Positions 1 to 5,628 of a DNA stretch of 7,654 nucleotides are shown here, in pieces; the stretch's first letter is position 1, and each line of letters opens with the position of its first letter. The notes beneath the pieces are model-generated. The model made no database searches and was not told where the DNA came from. It saw only the letters and a program-made list of their open reading frames with translations. The stretch comes from Deltaproteobacteria bacterium (GTDB lineage: Bacteria; Desulfobacterota; B13-G15): NCBI GenBank assembly GCA_003646705.1, contig QMLK01000039.1, forward strand, positions 1-7,654, read 5' to 3'. The translations under genes were made by a program, and so were the position numbers.

Positions 1-234
1 AGGCAGAAGGCAAAGGACCAAAAGGAGCGCCATTGCGCCCAAGAGGAGCTTGGCCCAGAGGGAAAAGGGGGGGAGGAACAGGCCCAGTCCAAGGGCGAGG
101 GTGAAGATCACCCCCGCCAGTCCAACCTTCAGCGCCCTCCGCTCCCCCTCCCGATGGGAGTCCCAGGTGAAGAGGAGGGCCATCAAGAGGATTAGTCCGT
201 CCAAGATCAAGAAAGGAGTCAGCACCGCTGTCAC
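1..234 (-). CDS. Small multi-pass membrane protein, 3' end cut by window edge
   Basis: The frame is open from a GTG at 234 to base 1, giving the first 78 residues of a protein that continues outside the window. I see three hydrophobic segments: about residues 4-24, 36-54, and from 60 onward (beginning LWAKLLLGAMALLLV). A short charged loop rich in Arg and Glu (about 25-35) separates the first two, as expected of an integral inner-membrane protein. The start is uncertain. An AAGGAGG Shine-Dalgarno at 243-237 is only 2 nt from the GTG at 234 but 11 nt from an in-frame GTG at 225. The frame is closed by TAA at 279-277, so the gene cannot start far upstream. A sigma70-like promoter lies just upstream. 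The family is not recognised; the identification rests on frame and hydrophobicity only. Confidence 0.6.
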   Translation of the reverse strand, partial: MTAVLTPFLILDGLILLMALLFTWDSHREGERRALKVGLAGVIFTLALGLGLFLPPFSLWAKLLLGAMALLLVLCLLP

Positions 235-278
235 GTCCTCCTTCTGACGGAGCGGGAGTCTCCGCTCAGGTTCACCTT

Positions 279-308
279 AGTATAAGTCTGACCTTTTGCA
301 TTTTACAA
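279..308 (-). promoter_or_regulatory. Putative sigma70-type promoter for the left-edge membrane protein
   Basis: Read on the minus strand there is TTGTAA (308-303, 4/6 match to the -35 consensus), an 18-nt spacer, then TATACT (284-279, 5/6 match to the -10). The start point would fall near 272, giving a leader of about 38 nt before the GTG at 234. This is one of the few AT-rich stretches in the window. Assigned by consensus match only. Confidence 0.45.
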
Positions 309-337
309 GGTGAAAAATCGCGCACTGCAGTTTCGAG

Positions 338-374
338 GGCCGCCCCTTCGGGGTCCCTTGGCCGTCCGACGGCC
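338..374 (-). terminator. GC-rich hairpins after the radical SAM gene, possible terminator
   Basis: Two overlapping inverted repeats lie just past the stop codon of the radical SAM gene. The first is a perfect 6-bp stem, GGCCGT-CCG-ACGGCC (360-374), which overlaps the TAG. The second has an outer GGCC/GGCC pairing (338-341 with 360-363) around an inner CCCC-TTC-GGGG (343-353). Both use 360-363, so they are mutually exclusive. A T5 run in the minus-strand transcript lies further on (317-313), about 20 nt after the second hairpin, too far for a textbook intrinsic terminator. The remaining gap (235-373) holds only these hairpins and the promoter at 279-308. Confidence 0.3.
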
Positions 375-1633
375 TATATCCCTCCCACCATGCAGTACTC
401 CCGCAGGCGGTTGAGCGCCGTGAAGAACTCGCGCATCATCCCGCTGACCACGTACATACCGCGTTCGGTGACCCTGTAGCCTCCGGGGGTGCGCTCCACG
501 GCACCTATGAGGCGCAAGGCCGAAAGCTCAAGGCCCAGGTCCTCATCAGGGGTCCTGCCGAAGCGCCTGCGGTGGGACTCTTCCTTGAGCTCCATCCCGA
601 AGAGCTGGGTGAGGAGGTGGTACCGCAGGAGATCTCGCCGGGGCAGGACCCGTGACATGGCGATGGGCAACTGTCCGCTCTGCACCTTTTGGCCGTAGTT
701 GTCCAGGTCGAAGTGGTTGGCGTAGAAGAGCCCCCGGTAGAGCCCCACGGAGCCACTGCCTAAGGCGATGTAGTCCTGGTAGTCTATGATGTACTCGTCG
801 ATCATCCTGTCGCCCCGGGAGAAACACCAGACGGTGGATGGGCGATAGCCGTCCTGGTAGATCTCCTGGAGGATCAGGTCGTAGAAGCGCCGCTCCCTGT
901 GGGTGTCGATCTTGGAGAAACGGCGCTCCATAGCGTGGCGTTTCTTAGGGGCCGGCATCAAGGGGTAAAAGGTCACCTGATCTATCCCGAGCTCCTTGAC
1001 CATCTCGATGTCGCGCCGGAAGAGCTCCAGGGTCTGGGTGGGGAAGTTGTAAAGGAGGTCTATGTTGAAGGTCTCGAACTGGCCCTGGGCCAGGTTGATC
1101 TTCTGGATGGCCTCTTGCCCGGTGTGGGACAGCCTCCCCATGGCCTTGAGCATCCCGTCGTCGAAGCTCTGCACCCCCATGGAGAGTCGCCTCACCCCCA
1201 GTCCCTTGAGGGTCCGGACGGTCTCCGGGGTCACGTCCCTCGGGTTGGTCTCCAGCGAGATCTCCTCCACGGGCAATCGACTGTGGAGGTACTCCAGGAA
1301 GGCGACCAGTTCGTCCATCAACACGGTGGGGGTGCCTCCGCCGAAGTAGAAGCTCCGGAAGGTGAAGCCCCTCTCGAGGTAAAGGTCCAGTTCCCTTCGC
1401 AACTGCCGGAAGTACCGGCGGGTCCTCTCCTCTTCAAAGGGGTAGCGGTTGAAGGAGCAGTAGGGACAGAGGCGCCGACAGAAGGGGATGTGGATGTAGA
1501 GGGCGGGTTCCGGTCCCCCCTCGGGCCTGAGGATGTCTTCCTGTAGGCCCGGCTTTAAGGCGAGGAACTTGCGGCCCTCAAAGCGGACGATGCGAGAGAC
1601 GAGGTCACAGATGAGGGAATAGGCCCTCCTCAT
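374..1633 (-). CDS. Coproporphyrinogen III oxidase-like radical SAM protein (HemN/HemW/HutW type)
   Basis: Length is 419 residues. The core is the radical SAM motif HIPFCRRLCPYCSF at about residues 48-61, with the CxxxCxxC cysteines at 52, 56 and 59 that would bind a 4Fe-4S cluster. It is followed by FYFGGGTPT (96-103), LETNP (127-131), MGVQSFDDGML (152-162) and IDLLYNFP (191-198), all typical of the HemN/HemW family. Phe, not Cys, follows the third cysteine, as in HemW-like proteins rather than true HemN. However, about 45 residues precede the motif, longer than in E. coli HemW. The C-terminal half (DYIALGSGSVG at 287-297, then a helical region) fits the family's second domain. Members act in heme delivery, heme breakdown or anaerobic coproporphyrinogen oxidation; which applies here is unclear. 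The start chosen is ATG at 1633, overlapping the thyX stop as ATGA, with GGAGG 10 nt upstream. A longer reading to 1813 would lie inside thyX and shows no family similarity. Confidence 0.88.
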   Translation of the reverse strand: MRRAYSLICDLVSRIVRFEGRKFLALKPGLQEDILRPEGGPEPALYIHIPFCRRLCPYCSFNRYPFEEERTRRYFRQLRRELDLYLERGFTFRSFYFGGGTPTVLMDELVAFLEYLHSRLPVEEISLETNPRDVTPETVRTLKGLGVRRLSMGVQSFDDGMLKAMGRLSHTGQEAIQKINLAQGQFETFNIDLLYNFPTQTLELFRRDIEMVKELGIDQVTFYPLMPAPKKRHAMERRFSKIDTHRERRFYDLILQEIYQDGYRPSTVWCFSRGDRMIDEYIIDYQDYIALGSGSVGLYRGLFYANHFDLDNYGQKVQSGQLPIAMSRVLPRRDLLRYHLLTQLFGMELKEESHRRRFGRTPDEDLGLELSALRLIGAVERTPGGYRVTERGMYVVSGMMREFFTALNRLREYCMVGGI

Positions 1634-2352
1634 CTCCCAAGGACCTCCTCTCGGGTGGGGTAGCGCCCGCAGCCGAAGGTCCCCTCTGGGCAGTAGCCCA
1701 GGGCCTCGCACTTTGGACCCGCCTTCTCGAAGACCGCTGGCAGCCGCTGGCGGCAGATCTCGAGCATCCTGTAAGCCAACTCCCTGATTTCCCACTGGGC
1801 CCTCTGGCAGCACCGCTGGCCGAAGAAGTGGAGTAGCTCCCGGCAGTTCATGGTCACGACGATCTTGGTCTCGGCCGCCTGAGGCAGCAGGAACCGCGCG
1901 TCCTGTTGTGCCTCTTCGCCGCTGATGCCACGCTCGGCCAGCCGCTGCATGATCCTTTCGTATCCCTTCCTTATCTCTGCGATCACCCGCTCAAACTCCC
2001 CCCGGGCCACGGGGTCGGAGGCGATGGAGGGGGGGACGATGTAGGAGAAGTCCCTCATGTCCACGTAGCGCTGGCTCTGCTGGGAATAAGAGGCGATCCT
2101 GTGCCTCACCAATTGGTGGGTGAGGGCCCTGGAGACCCCCTCTATGGCGAAGGTGAACTTGACGTGCTCCAGGGGACTGGTGTGCCCTGAGGCCATCATC
2201 CTCCGCAAGAAGGCTTCCTTCTCCTCCCTCTTTGCCTCCCGCAGGTCTGCCACGAAGGCGGCGGAGTAGCACTGCCTGTAGGAGAGATAGAGGAGCTCCA
2301 ACGGGTCTTCACAGACCTCCAGGAGCTCCACCCTCAACCTCGCCACGCCCAC
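1630..2352 (-). CDS. thyX: Flavin-dependent thymidylate synthase ThyX
   Basis: Length is 240 residues. ThyX makes dTMP from dUMP, using methylenetetrahydrofolate as the carbon donor and FADH2 as reductant, and releases tetrahydrofolate. The diagnostic ThyX motif RHRx7S is present as RHRIASYSQQS (83-93), followed by QR (94-95). Other family blocks are SGHTSPLEHVKFTF (55-68), ARFLLP (152-157), MNCRELLHFF (168-177) and QRAQWEIR (183-190), the last two being the region that contacts dUMP and FAD. The tail is cysteine-rich (C215, C221, C228; KCEALGYCPEG and CGR), a form seen in some ThyX proteins. It is the middle gene of a minus-strand operon, 6 nt after the lipoprotein stop and overlapping the radical SAM start by 4 nt. 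The start is GTG; the GTG at 2346, two codons later, is better spaced from GGAAGGGG and is equally plausible. A ThyX gene often means ThyA is absent, which the window cannot show. Confidence 0.96.
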   Translation of the reverse strand: MGVARLRVELLEVCEDPLELLYLSYRQCYSAAFVADLREAKREEKEAFLRRMMASGHTSPLEHVKFTFAIEGVSRALTHQLVRHRIASYSQQSQRYVDMRDFSYIVPPSIASDPVARGEFERVIAEIRKGYERIMQRLAERGISGEEAQQDARFLLPQAAETKIVVTMNCRELLHFFGQRCCQRAQWEIRELAYRMLEICRQRLPAVFEKAGPKCEALGYCPEGTFGCGRYPTREEVLGR

Positions 2353-2358
2353 CCCTTC

Positions 2359-2787
2359 CTACTTCACCTCCACTTGTCTCTCGAGGGGACCCACCCAGAG
2401 GTGGACCTTGGTGTAGAGCATCCCGTCCTCGATGAGGATGATGCAGCTCCGATCCCCCTTGACGAAGTTGAGGAGGTAGTGTCGGTACTTGAAGTTATTC
2501 AGCAGGGCCCAGCCCGAGGCCGCCATGCTGTTCTTGAAGTACTCGGTTAGGGAGCTCGCATCCACCCGTCCCGTGTAGTAGAAGTAGCCCATCCGGTAGC
2601 GGCCGCTTTCGTAAAAGAGCGATTTGCCCTTCTTCAGCTTGAGGCCCTTGGGGATCTGGATGTCCTCAAAGTCCGTGTAGGTGACCCTCGCCGCCCCCTT
2701 CTTCGGCCTCTCCCCTTTGATGGTAGCGCAACCAAGGCTCGTGAGGAGAAATAGACCACACCAAAGGATTACCGCCGATCTCTTCAT
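2359..2787 (-). CDS. Small outer-membrane-type lipoprotein of unknown function
   Basis: Length is 142 residues. The N-terminus is a lipoprotein signal peptide: a charged start (MKR), a hydrophobic core at about 4-16, and the lipobox SLGC, with the lipidated cysteine at 20. Ala at +2 would direct it to the outer membrane in a Gram-negative cell. The mature part begins with a Lys-rich linker (about 24-34) and continues as one compact domain. Notable blocks are DIQIPKGLKL (42-51), GKSLFYESGR (54-63), GYFYYTGRV (67-75), EYFKNSMAASGW (82-93), then LLNFVKGDRSCIILI (105-119). The pattern resembles short deltaproteobacterial lipoproteins with an 'IP.gl.l' segment and a 'GW' segment; I cannot name a Pfam family with certainty. 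There is one extra cysteine (C115) and no catalytic motif. It heads the operon and has an excellent AAGGAGG Shine-Dalgarno 7 nt from the ATG. Confidence 0.85.
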   Translation of the reverse strand: MKRSAVILWCGLFLLTSLGCATIKGERPKKGAARVTYTDFEDIQIPKGLKLKKGKSLFYESGRYRMGYFYYTGRVDASSLTEYFKNSMAASGWALLNNFKYRHYLLNFVKGDRSCIILIEDGMLYTKVHLWVGPLERQVEVK

Positions 2788-2792
2788 GGCAC

Positions 2793-2835
2793 ACCTCCTT
2801 AGGAGCCTTTTATCACTCCCCCTTTACGAGGTCAA
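2793..2835 (-). promoter_or_regulatory. Promoter and ribosome binding site of the lipoprotein-thyX-radical SAM operon
   Basis: On the minus strand, TTGACC (2835-2830, 5/6 match to the -35) is followed by a 17-nt spacer and TAAAAG (2812-2807, 4/6 match to the -10). The Shine-Dalgarno AAGGAGGT lies at 2800-2793. The predicted transcription start falls near 2800, so the leader would be only about 12-14 nt and begin almost at the Shine-Dalgarno. The ribosome binding site is solid; the promoter is a consensus match only. Confidence 0.4.
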
Positions 2836-2883
2836 GGAAGGCGTGTTGATCTCGGCTGGAGAATCTGTTAAGGAGTTGCATGC

Positions 2884-3630
2884 ATGATCAACATCAGGAC
2901 CCCTCAGGAGATCGCCAAGATTCGCAAAAGCAGCAGCCTCGTGGCTCGGGCCCTCCAGAAGGTGAGGGAGGCGATAAGGCCGGGGGTCACCACGGCGGAG
3001 CTGGACAGAATCGCCGAGGAGACCATAAGGCGGGGCGGGGGGGTGCCCGCCTTCAAGGGATACCGGGGGTTTCCAGCCAGCCTTTGTGTCTCTGTCAACG
3101 AGGAGGTGGTCCACGGCATCCCGGGGAGGAGGAGGCTGAAGGAGGGGGACATCGTGAGCCTCGACCTCGGGGTCCTCATGGACGGCTATTACGGCGATGC
3201 GGCCATAACGGTCCCGGTGGGGGAGGTCTCGGAGTTGGCCAAGAGGCTCTTGCAGGTGACCGAGGAGGCCCTCTATCGGGGGATAGAGAAGGCCAGGGCG
3301 GGGAATCGGCTCTTCGACATCTCCCATGCCATCCAGAGGTGGGTGGAGGCTGCGGGGTTCTCCGTGGTCAGGGACTTCGTAGGCCACGGCATCGGCAGGG
3401 CCCTTCACGAGGAGCCCCAGGTGCCCAATTTCGGCCCACCCAATCAGGGACCGCGGCTTGACGTGGGGATGGTGCTGGCCATCGAACCCATGGTCAACAC
3501 GGGGACCTGGAGGGTGAGGGTGTTGGAGAACGGCTGGACGGTGGTCACCGCCGATGGAGGGCTTTCGGCCCACTTCGAGCACACGGTGGCCATTACGGAG
3601 GGGGGCCCCGAGATCCTCTCCCTGCCCTGA
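2884..3630 (+). CDS. map: Methionine aminopeptidase, type I
   Basis: Length is 248 residues, within the usual 248-265 for bacterial type Ia enzymes. It removes the N-terminal Met from nascent proteins in the cytosol. All five metal ligands of the pita-bread fold are visible: D94 (SLDLGV), D105 (YGDAAIT), H168 (VGHGIGR), E201 (AIEPM) and E232 (FEHTV). Catalytic-site histidines H78 (VVHGIP) and H175 (ALHEEPQ) are also present. Numbering is offset by three from the E. coli ligands (97, 108, 171, 204, 235). There is no N-terminal zinc-finger extension. The start is ATG with AAGGAG at 2870-2875, 8 nt upstream. The gene stands alone on the plus strand, divergent from the lipoprotein operon and running directly into the end of der. 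It is not beside secY or adk, where map often lies, so a second copy elsewhere is possible. I see no convincing promoter in the 96-bp gap upstream. Confidence 0.97.
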   Translation: MINIRTPQEIAKIRKSSSLVARALQKVREAIRPGVTTAELDRIAEETIRRGGGVPAFKGYRGFPASLCVSVNEEVVHGIPGRRRLKEGDIVSLDLGVLMDGYYGDAAITVPVGEVSELAKRLLQVTEEALYRGIEKARAGNRLFDISHAIQRWVEAAGFSVVRDFVGHGIGRALHEEPQVPNFGPPNQGPRLDVGMVLAIEPMVNTGTWRVRVLENGWTVVTADGGLSAHFEHTVAITEGGPEILSLP

Positions 3631-4938
3631 TCAGTCCCTCTTGCGCAGGAGCAGCCTTATGGGGTTGCCCCTGAAGCCGAACTCCTCCCTCAACTTACGC
3701 ACCAGGAAGCGCTGAAAGTTCTGGTTCACCCCCTCGGGGTAGTTGGCGAAGACCACGAAGGTCGGGGGGGCCACGGACACCTGGGTGATGTAATAGAGCT
3801 TCACCGGTCGGTTGCGCCAAAGGGGGGGCTGGTGGGTGGCCATCAGCTGGCGAAACCAGCGGTTGAGCCTCCCGGTGGGGACGCGTTTCTTGGCCTCAGC
3901 GGCCACGAGGTCCACCGCCTCTAAGACTTCCTTCACCCCTTGACCCGTCTTGGCCGAGGTGAAGAGCACGGGGGCGTGCTCCAGGAAGTGGAGCCTCTCC
4001 CTGAGGGCCCTTTTGTAGTCTCGCCGTCTGACCCTGCCCTCGGCCAGATCCCATTTGTTCACCACCAGGATGCAGCCCTTGCCCCGCCTCTGGATGAGGC
4101 CGCCGATCCTCGAGTCCTGATCGGTGGGGCCCTCCTGGGCGTCGATGAGCAGCAGGCTGACGTCGGAGCGTTCGATGCTCCTTATGGCCTCCCAGACGCA
4201 GTACCTCTCCAGTTGCAACCCTATGCGGCTCTTACGGCGCATCCCCGCGGTGTCTATGAGGATGTAGCGCTTCCCATCCACGCTGAAGGCCGTATCGATG
4301 GCGTCCCGGGTGGTGCCTGGGGCCTCGTCCACTATGGCACGTTCGTAGCCGAGGATCCTGTTCATGAGGGAGGATTTCCCGACGTTGGGCCTCCCTACGA
4401 TGGCCACCCTCACCCCTTCCTGGACCTGCTCCTCCTCAGGGCCCTCCGGCAACAGCTCCAGCAGGGCATCCAGGAGTTCCTCAAGGCCCCTTTTGTGCAG
4501 GGCCGATATGGGGTAGAGCTCCTCGCCCCCCAGCTCGTAGAAGTCGAAGACCCCTTGCCCCTGGCGGGGACCGTCCACCTTGTTGACCACGAAGAGGACC
4601 TTCTTCCCCGTGCGGCGGAGCAGGTCGGCTATCTCCCTGTCCACGGGGGTGGGGCCATCGAGGACGTCGAGCAGGAAGAGGATCACATCTGCCTCCTCGA
4701 TGGCCAAGCGGCACTGCCTGGCCACCTGGGCGGTCACGCCCTCCTCCGAGGAGGGCTCGAAGCCCCCGGTGTCCACAAGGGTGAAGCTCCGCCCCCCGAC
4801 CTCCACATCGGCGAAGTTCAGGTCTCGGGTGACCCCGGGGACGTCCTCCACCACCGCCTTCCTGTAGCCCAAAAGGCGGTTGAAGAGGGTCGATTTGCCC
4901 ACGTTGGGCCTGCCCACTATGGCGACCACAGGCCTCAT
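3631..4938 (-). CDS. der: Ribosome-assembly GTPase Der (EngA)
   Basis: Length is 435 residues, the usual size. Der is a double-GTPase needed for maturation of the 50S subunit. G domain 1 has GRPNVGKST (9-17), the switch region DVPGVTRD (32-39), DTGG (56-59), NKVD (119-122) and SAL (145-147). G domain 2 has GRPNVGKSS (182-190), DEAPGTTRD (204-212), DTAGMRRK (229-236), NKWD (294-297) and SAK (328-330). The C-terminal KH-like domain includes YYITQVSVAPPTFVVF (382-397) and ends in a basic RKRD tail. All GTP-binding motifs are intact. The start is ATG, with only a weak AGGA at about 7 nt upstream. Its TGA directly abuts the TGA of convergent map with no base between. Upstream, an 84-bp divergent gap separates it from the CBS-ACT gene. 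Confidence 0.98.
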   Translation of the reverse strand: MRPVVAIVGRPNVGKSTLFNRLLGYRKAVVEDVPGVTRDLNFADVEVGGRSFTLVDTGGFEPSSEEGVTAQVARQCRLAIEEADVILFLLDVLDGPTPVDREIADLLRRTGKKVLFVVNKVDGPRQGQGVFDFYELGGEELYPISALHKRGLEELLDALLELLPEGPEEEQVQEGVRVAIVGRPNVGKSSLMNRILGYERAIVDEAPGTTRDAIDTAFSVDGKRYILIDTAGMRRKSRIGLQLERYCVWEAIRSIERSDVSLLLIDAQEGPTDQDSRIGGLIQRRGKGCILVVNKWDLAEGRVRRRDYKRALRERLHFLEHAPVLFTSAKTGQGVKEVLEAVDLVAAEAKKRVPTGRLNRWFRQLMATHQPPLWRNRPVKLYYITQVSVAPPTFVVFANYPEGVNQNFQRFLVRKLREEFGFRGNPIRLLLRKRD

Positions 4939-5022
4939 GCCATCCTAAATTTAACACGGGGGGCCTTCGATCAAAAGCGGCCTTCTTGCCTCTCCGGTTC
5001 CCCTTGTGGTATGTAAGCCCCC
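4939..5022. other. Divergent intergenic region between der and the CBS-ACT gene
   Basis: This 84-bp gap must carry both promoters. On the minus strand (der side) there is TTGATC near 4972 and AT-rich TAAATT near 4954, but the spacer is only 15 nt, so I do not assign it. On the plus strand there is a better extended -10 candidate, listed separately. A run of six G at 4958-4963 lies between. No hairpin or riboswitch-like structure is evident. Confidence 0.5.
4986..5015 (+). promoter_or_regulatory. Putative extended -10 promoter of the CBS-ACT gene
   Basis: TTGCCT (4986-4991) is followed by an 18-nt spacer and TATGTA (5010-5015), with an extended -10 TG dinucleotide at 5007-5008. The hexamers are only weak matches (TATGTA is 3/6 to TATAAT), but the TG compensates. 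The predicted start point, about 7 nt after the -10, is 5022-5023, essentially the A of the ATG, which would give a leaderless message. No Shine-Dalgarno is present before this ATG, which is consistent. Confidence 0.35.
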
Positions 5023-5628
5023 ATGAAGGTCAAGAACTGGATGAGCCGAGATGTGGTCACGATATCGCCTGAGGCCACCCTGCAGGATGCCATCGGCCTG
5101 ATGAAGAAGCACTCCATCCGCCACATCCCGGTGGTGGAGGATGGGGAGCTGGTGGGGTGGGTCTCCGAAGGGGACATCCGTGGGGCCTATCTCGCCTCCC
5201 TCATCGAGGACATCCGGGTGAGGGACGTCATGATCAAGGAGCCCATCACCATAAGCCCTGAGGCCGACCTGGAGGAGGCCGCCGAAGTGCTCTATCGGCA
5301 CGGCATCGGGGGCATCCCCGTGGTCGAGGGGAGACAGGTGGTGGGGGTGGTGACTGTGACGGACATCATGGCCGCCTTCATCCAGATCATGGGCATCCTC
5401 AAGGAGAGCTGCCGCCTTGATGTGATCCTCGGCGGCAAGCCCAAGGCCTTCGAACACGTCTCCCAGATCATCCGTCGTCACGGCGGTGAGATCATCAGCG
5501 TGGGGATCTCCGGCCCCGAGGACAAGAGCAAGCGGGTCTACTTCCTCCGCCTCACCAAGTGTGACGTCCGATCCATCGCCCAGGAGGTGGAGCGGGCCGG
5601 CTACAAGGTGGTCTCGGTGATCGAGTGA
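5023..5628 (+). CDS. CBS-CBS-ACT domain protein (AcuB-like regulatory protein)
   Basis: Length is 201 residues. It has two tandem CBS domains: residues about 1-58, with MSRDVVTISPEATLQDAI and IPVVEDGELVGWVSEGDI; and about 64-122, with VRDVMIKEPITISPEADLEE and IPVVEGRQVVGVVTVTDI. An ACT-like domain follows at about 128-201 (GGEIISVGI, RVYFLRL, AGYKVVSVIE). Paired CBS domains usually bind adenine nucleotides and ACT domains usually bind amino acids, so this is probably a cytosolic ligand sensor. The same order is found in Bacillus AcuB, but there is no acuA or acuC here, so a role in acetoin use is not supported. The ATG lacks a Shine-Dalgarno. The stop overlaps the next gene's start as GTGA, which suggests coupled translation and a functional link to that protein. 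Confidence 0.88.
   Translation: MKVKNWMSRDVVTISPEATLQDAIGLMKKHSIRHIPVVEDGELVGWVSEGDIRGAYLASLIEDIRVRDVMIKEPITISPEADLEEAAEVLYRHGIGGIPVVEGRQVVGVVTVTDIMAAFIQIMGILKESCRLDVILGGKPKAFEHVSQIIRRHGGEIISVGISGPEDKSKRVYFLRLTKCDVRSIAQEVERAGYKVVSVIE

Noticed and set aside
66..74. A possible frameshift at the G7 run in the left-edge membrane gene
   Set aside because: Careful recounting gives seven G residues, and the minus-strand frame runs through unbroken for all 78 codons.
50..247. A 65-residue plus-strand open frame at the left end
   Set aside because: It is antisense to the membrane-protein frame on the minus strand, which has clear hydrophobic segments and a Shine-Dalgarno.
1634..1813. A 60-residue N-terminal extension of the radical SAM protein
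   Set aside because: It lies within thyX in another frame and shows no family similarity. The ATG at 1633, overlapping the thyX stop, is the better start.
2824..3582. A 252-residue open frame antisense to map
   Set aside because: The composition is Pro/His/Gly-rich with no recognisable motif, and map on the opposite strand has all metal ligands.
3940..5016. A 358-residue open frame antisense to der
   Set aside because: It is the shadow of a GC-rich gene with few AT-rich stop codons. The translation is low-complexity (Gly/Pro/His/Val rich), while der on the other strand has every expected GTPase motif.
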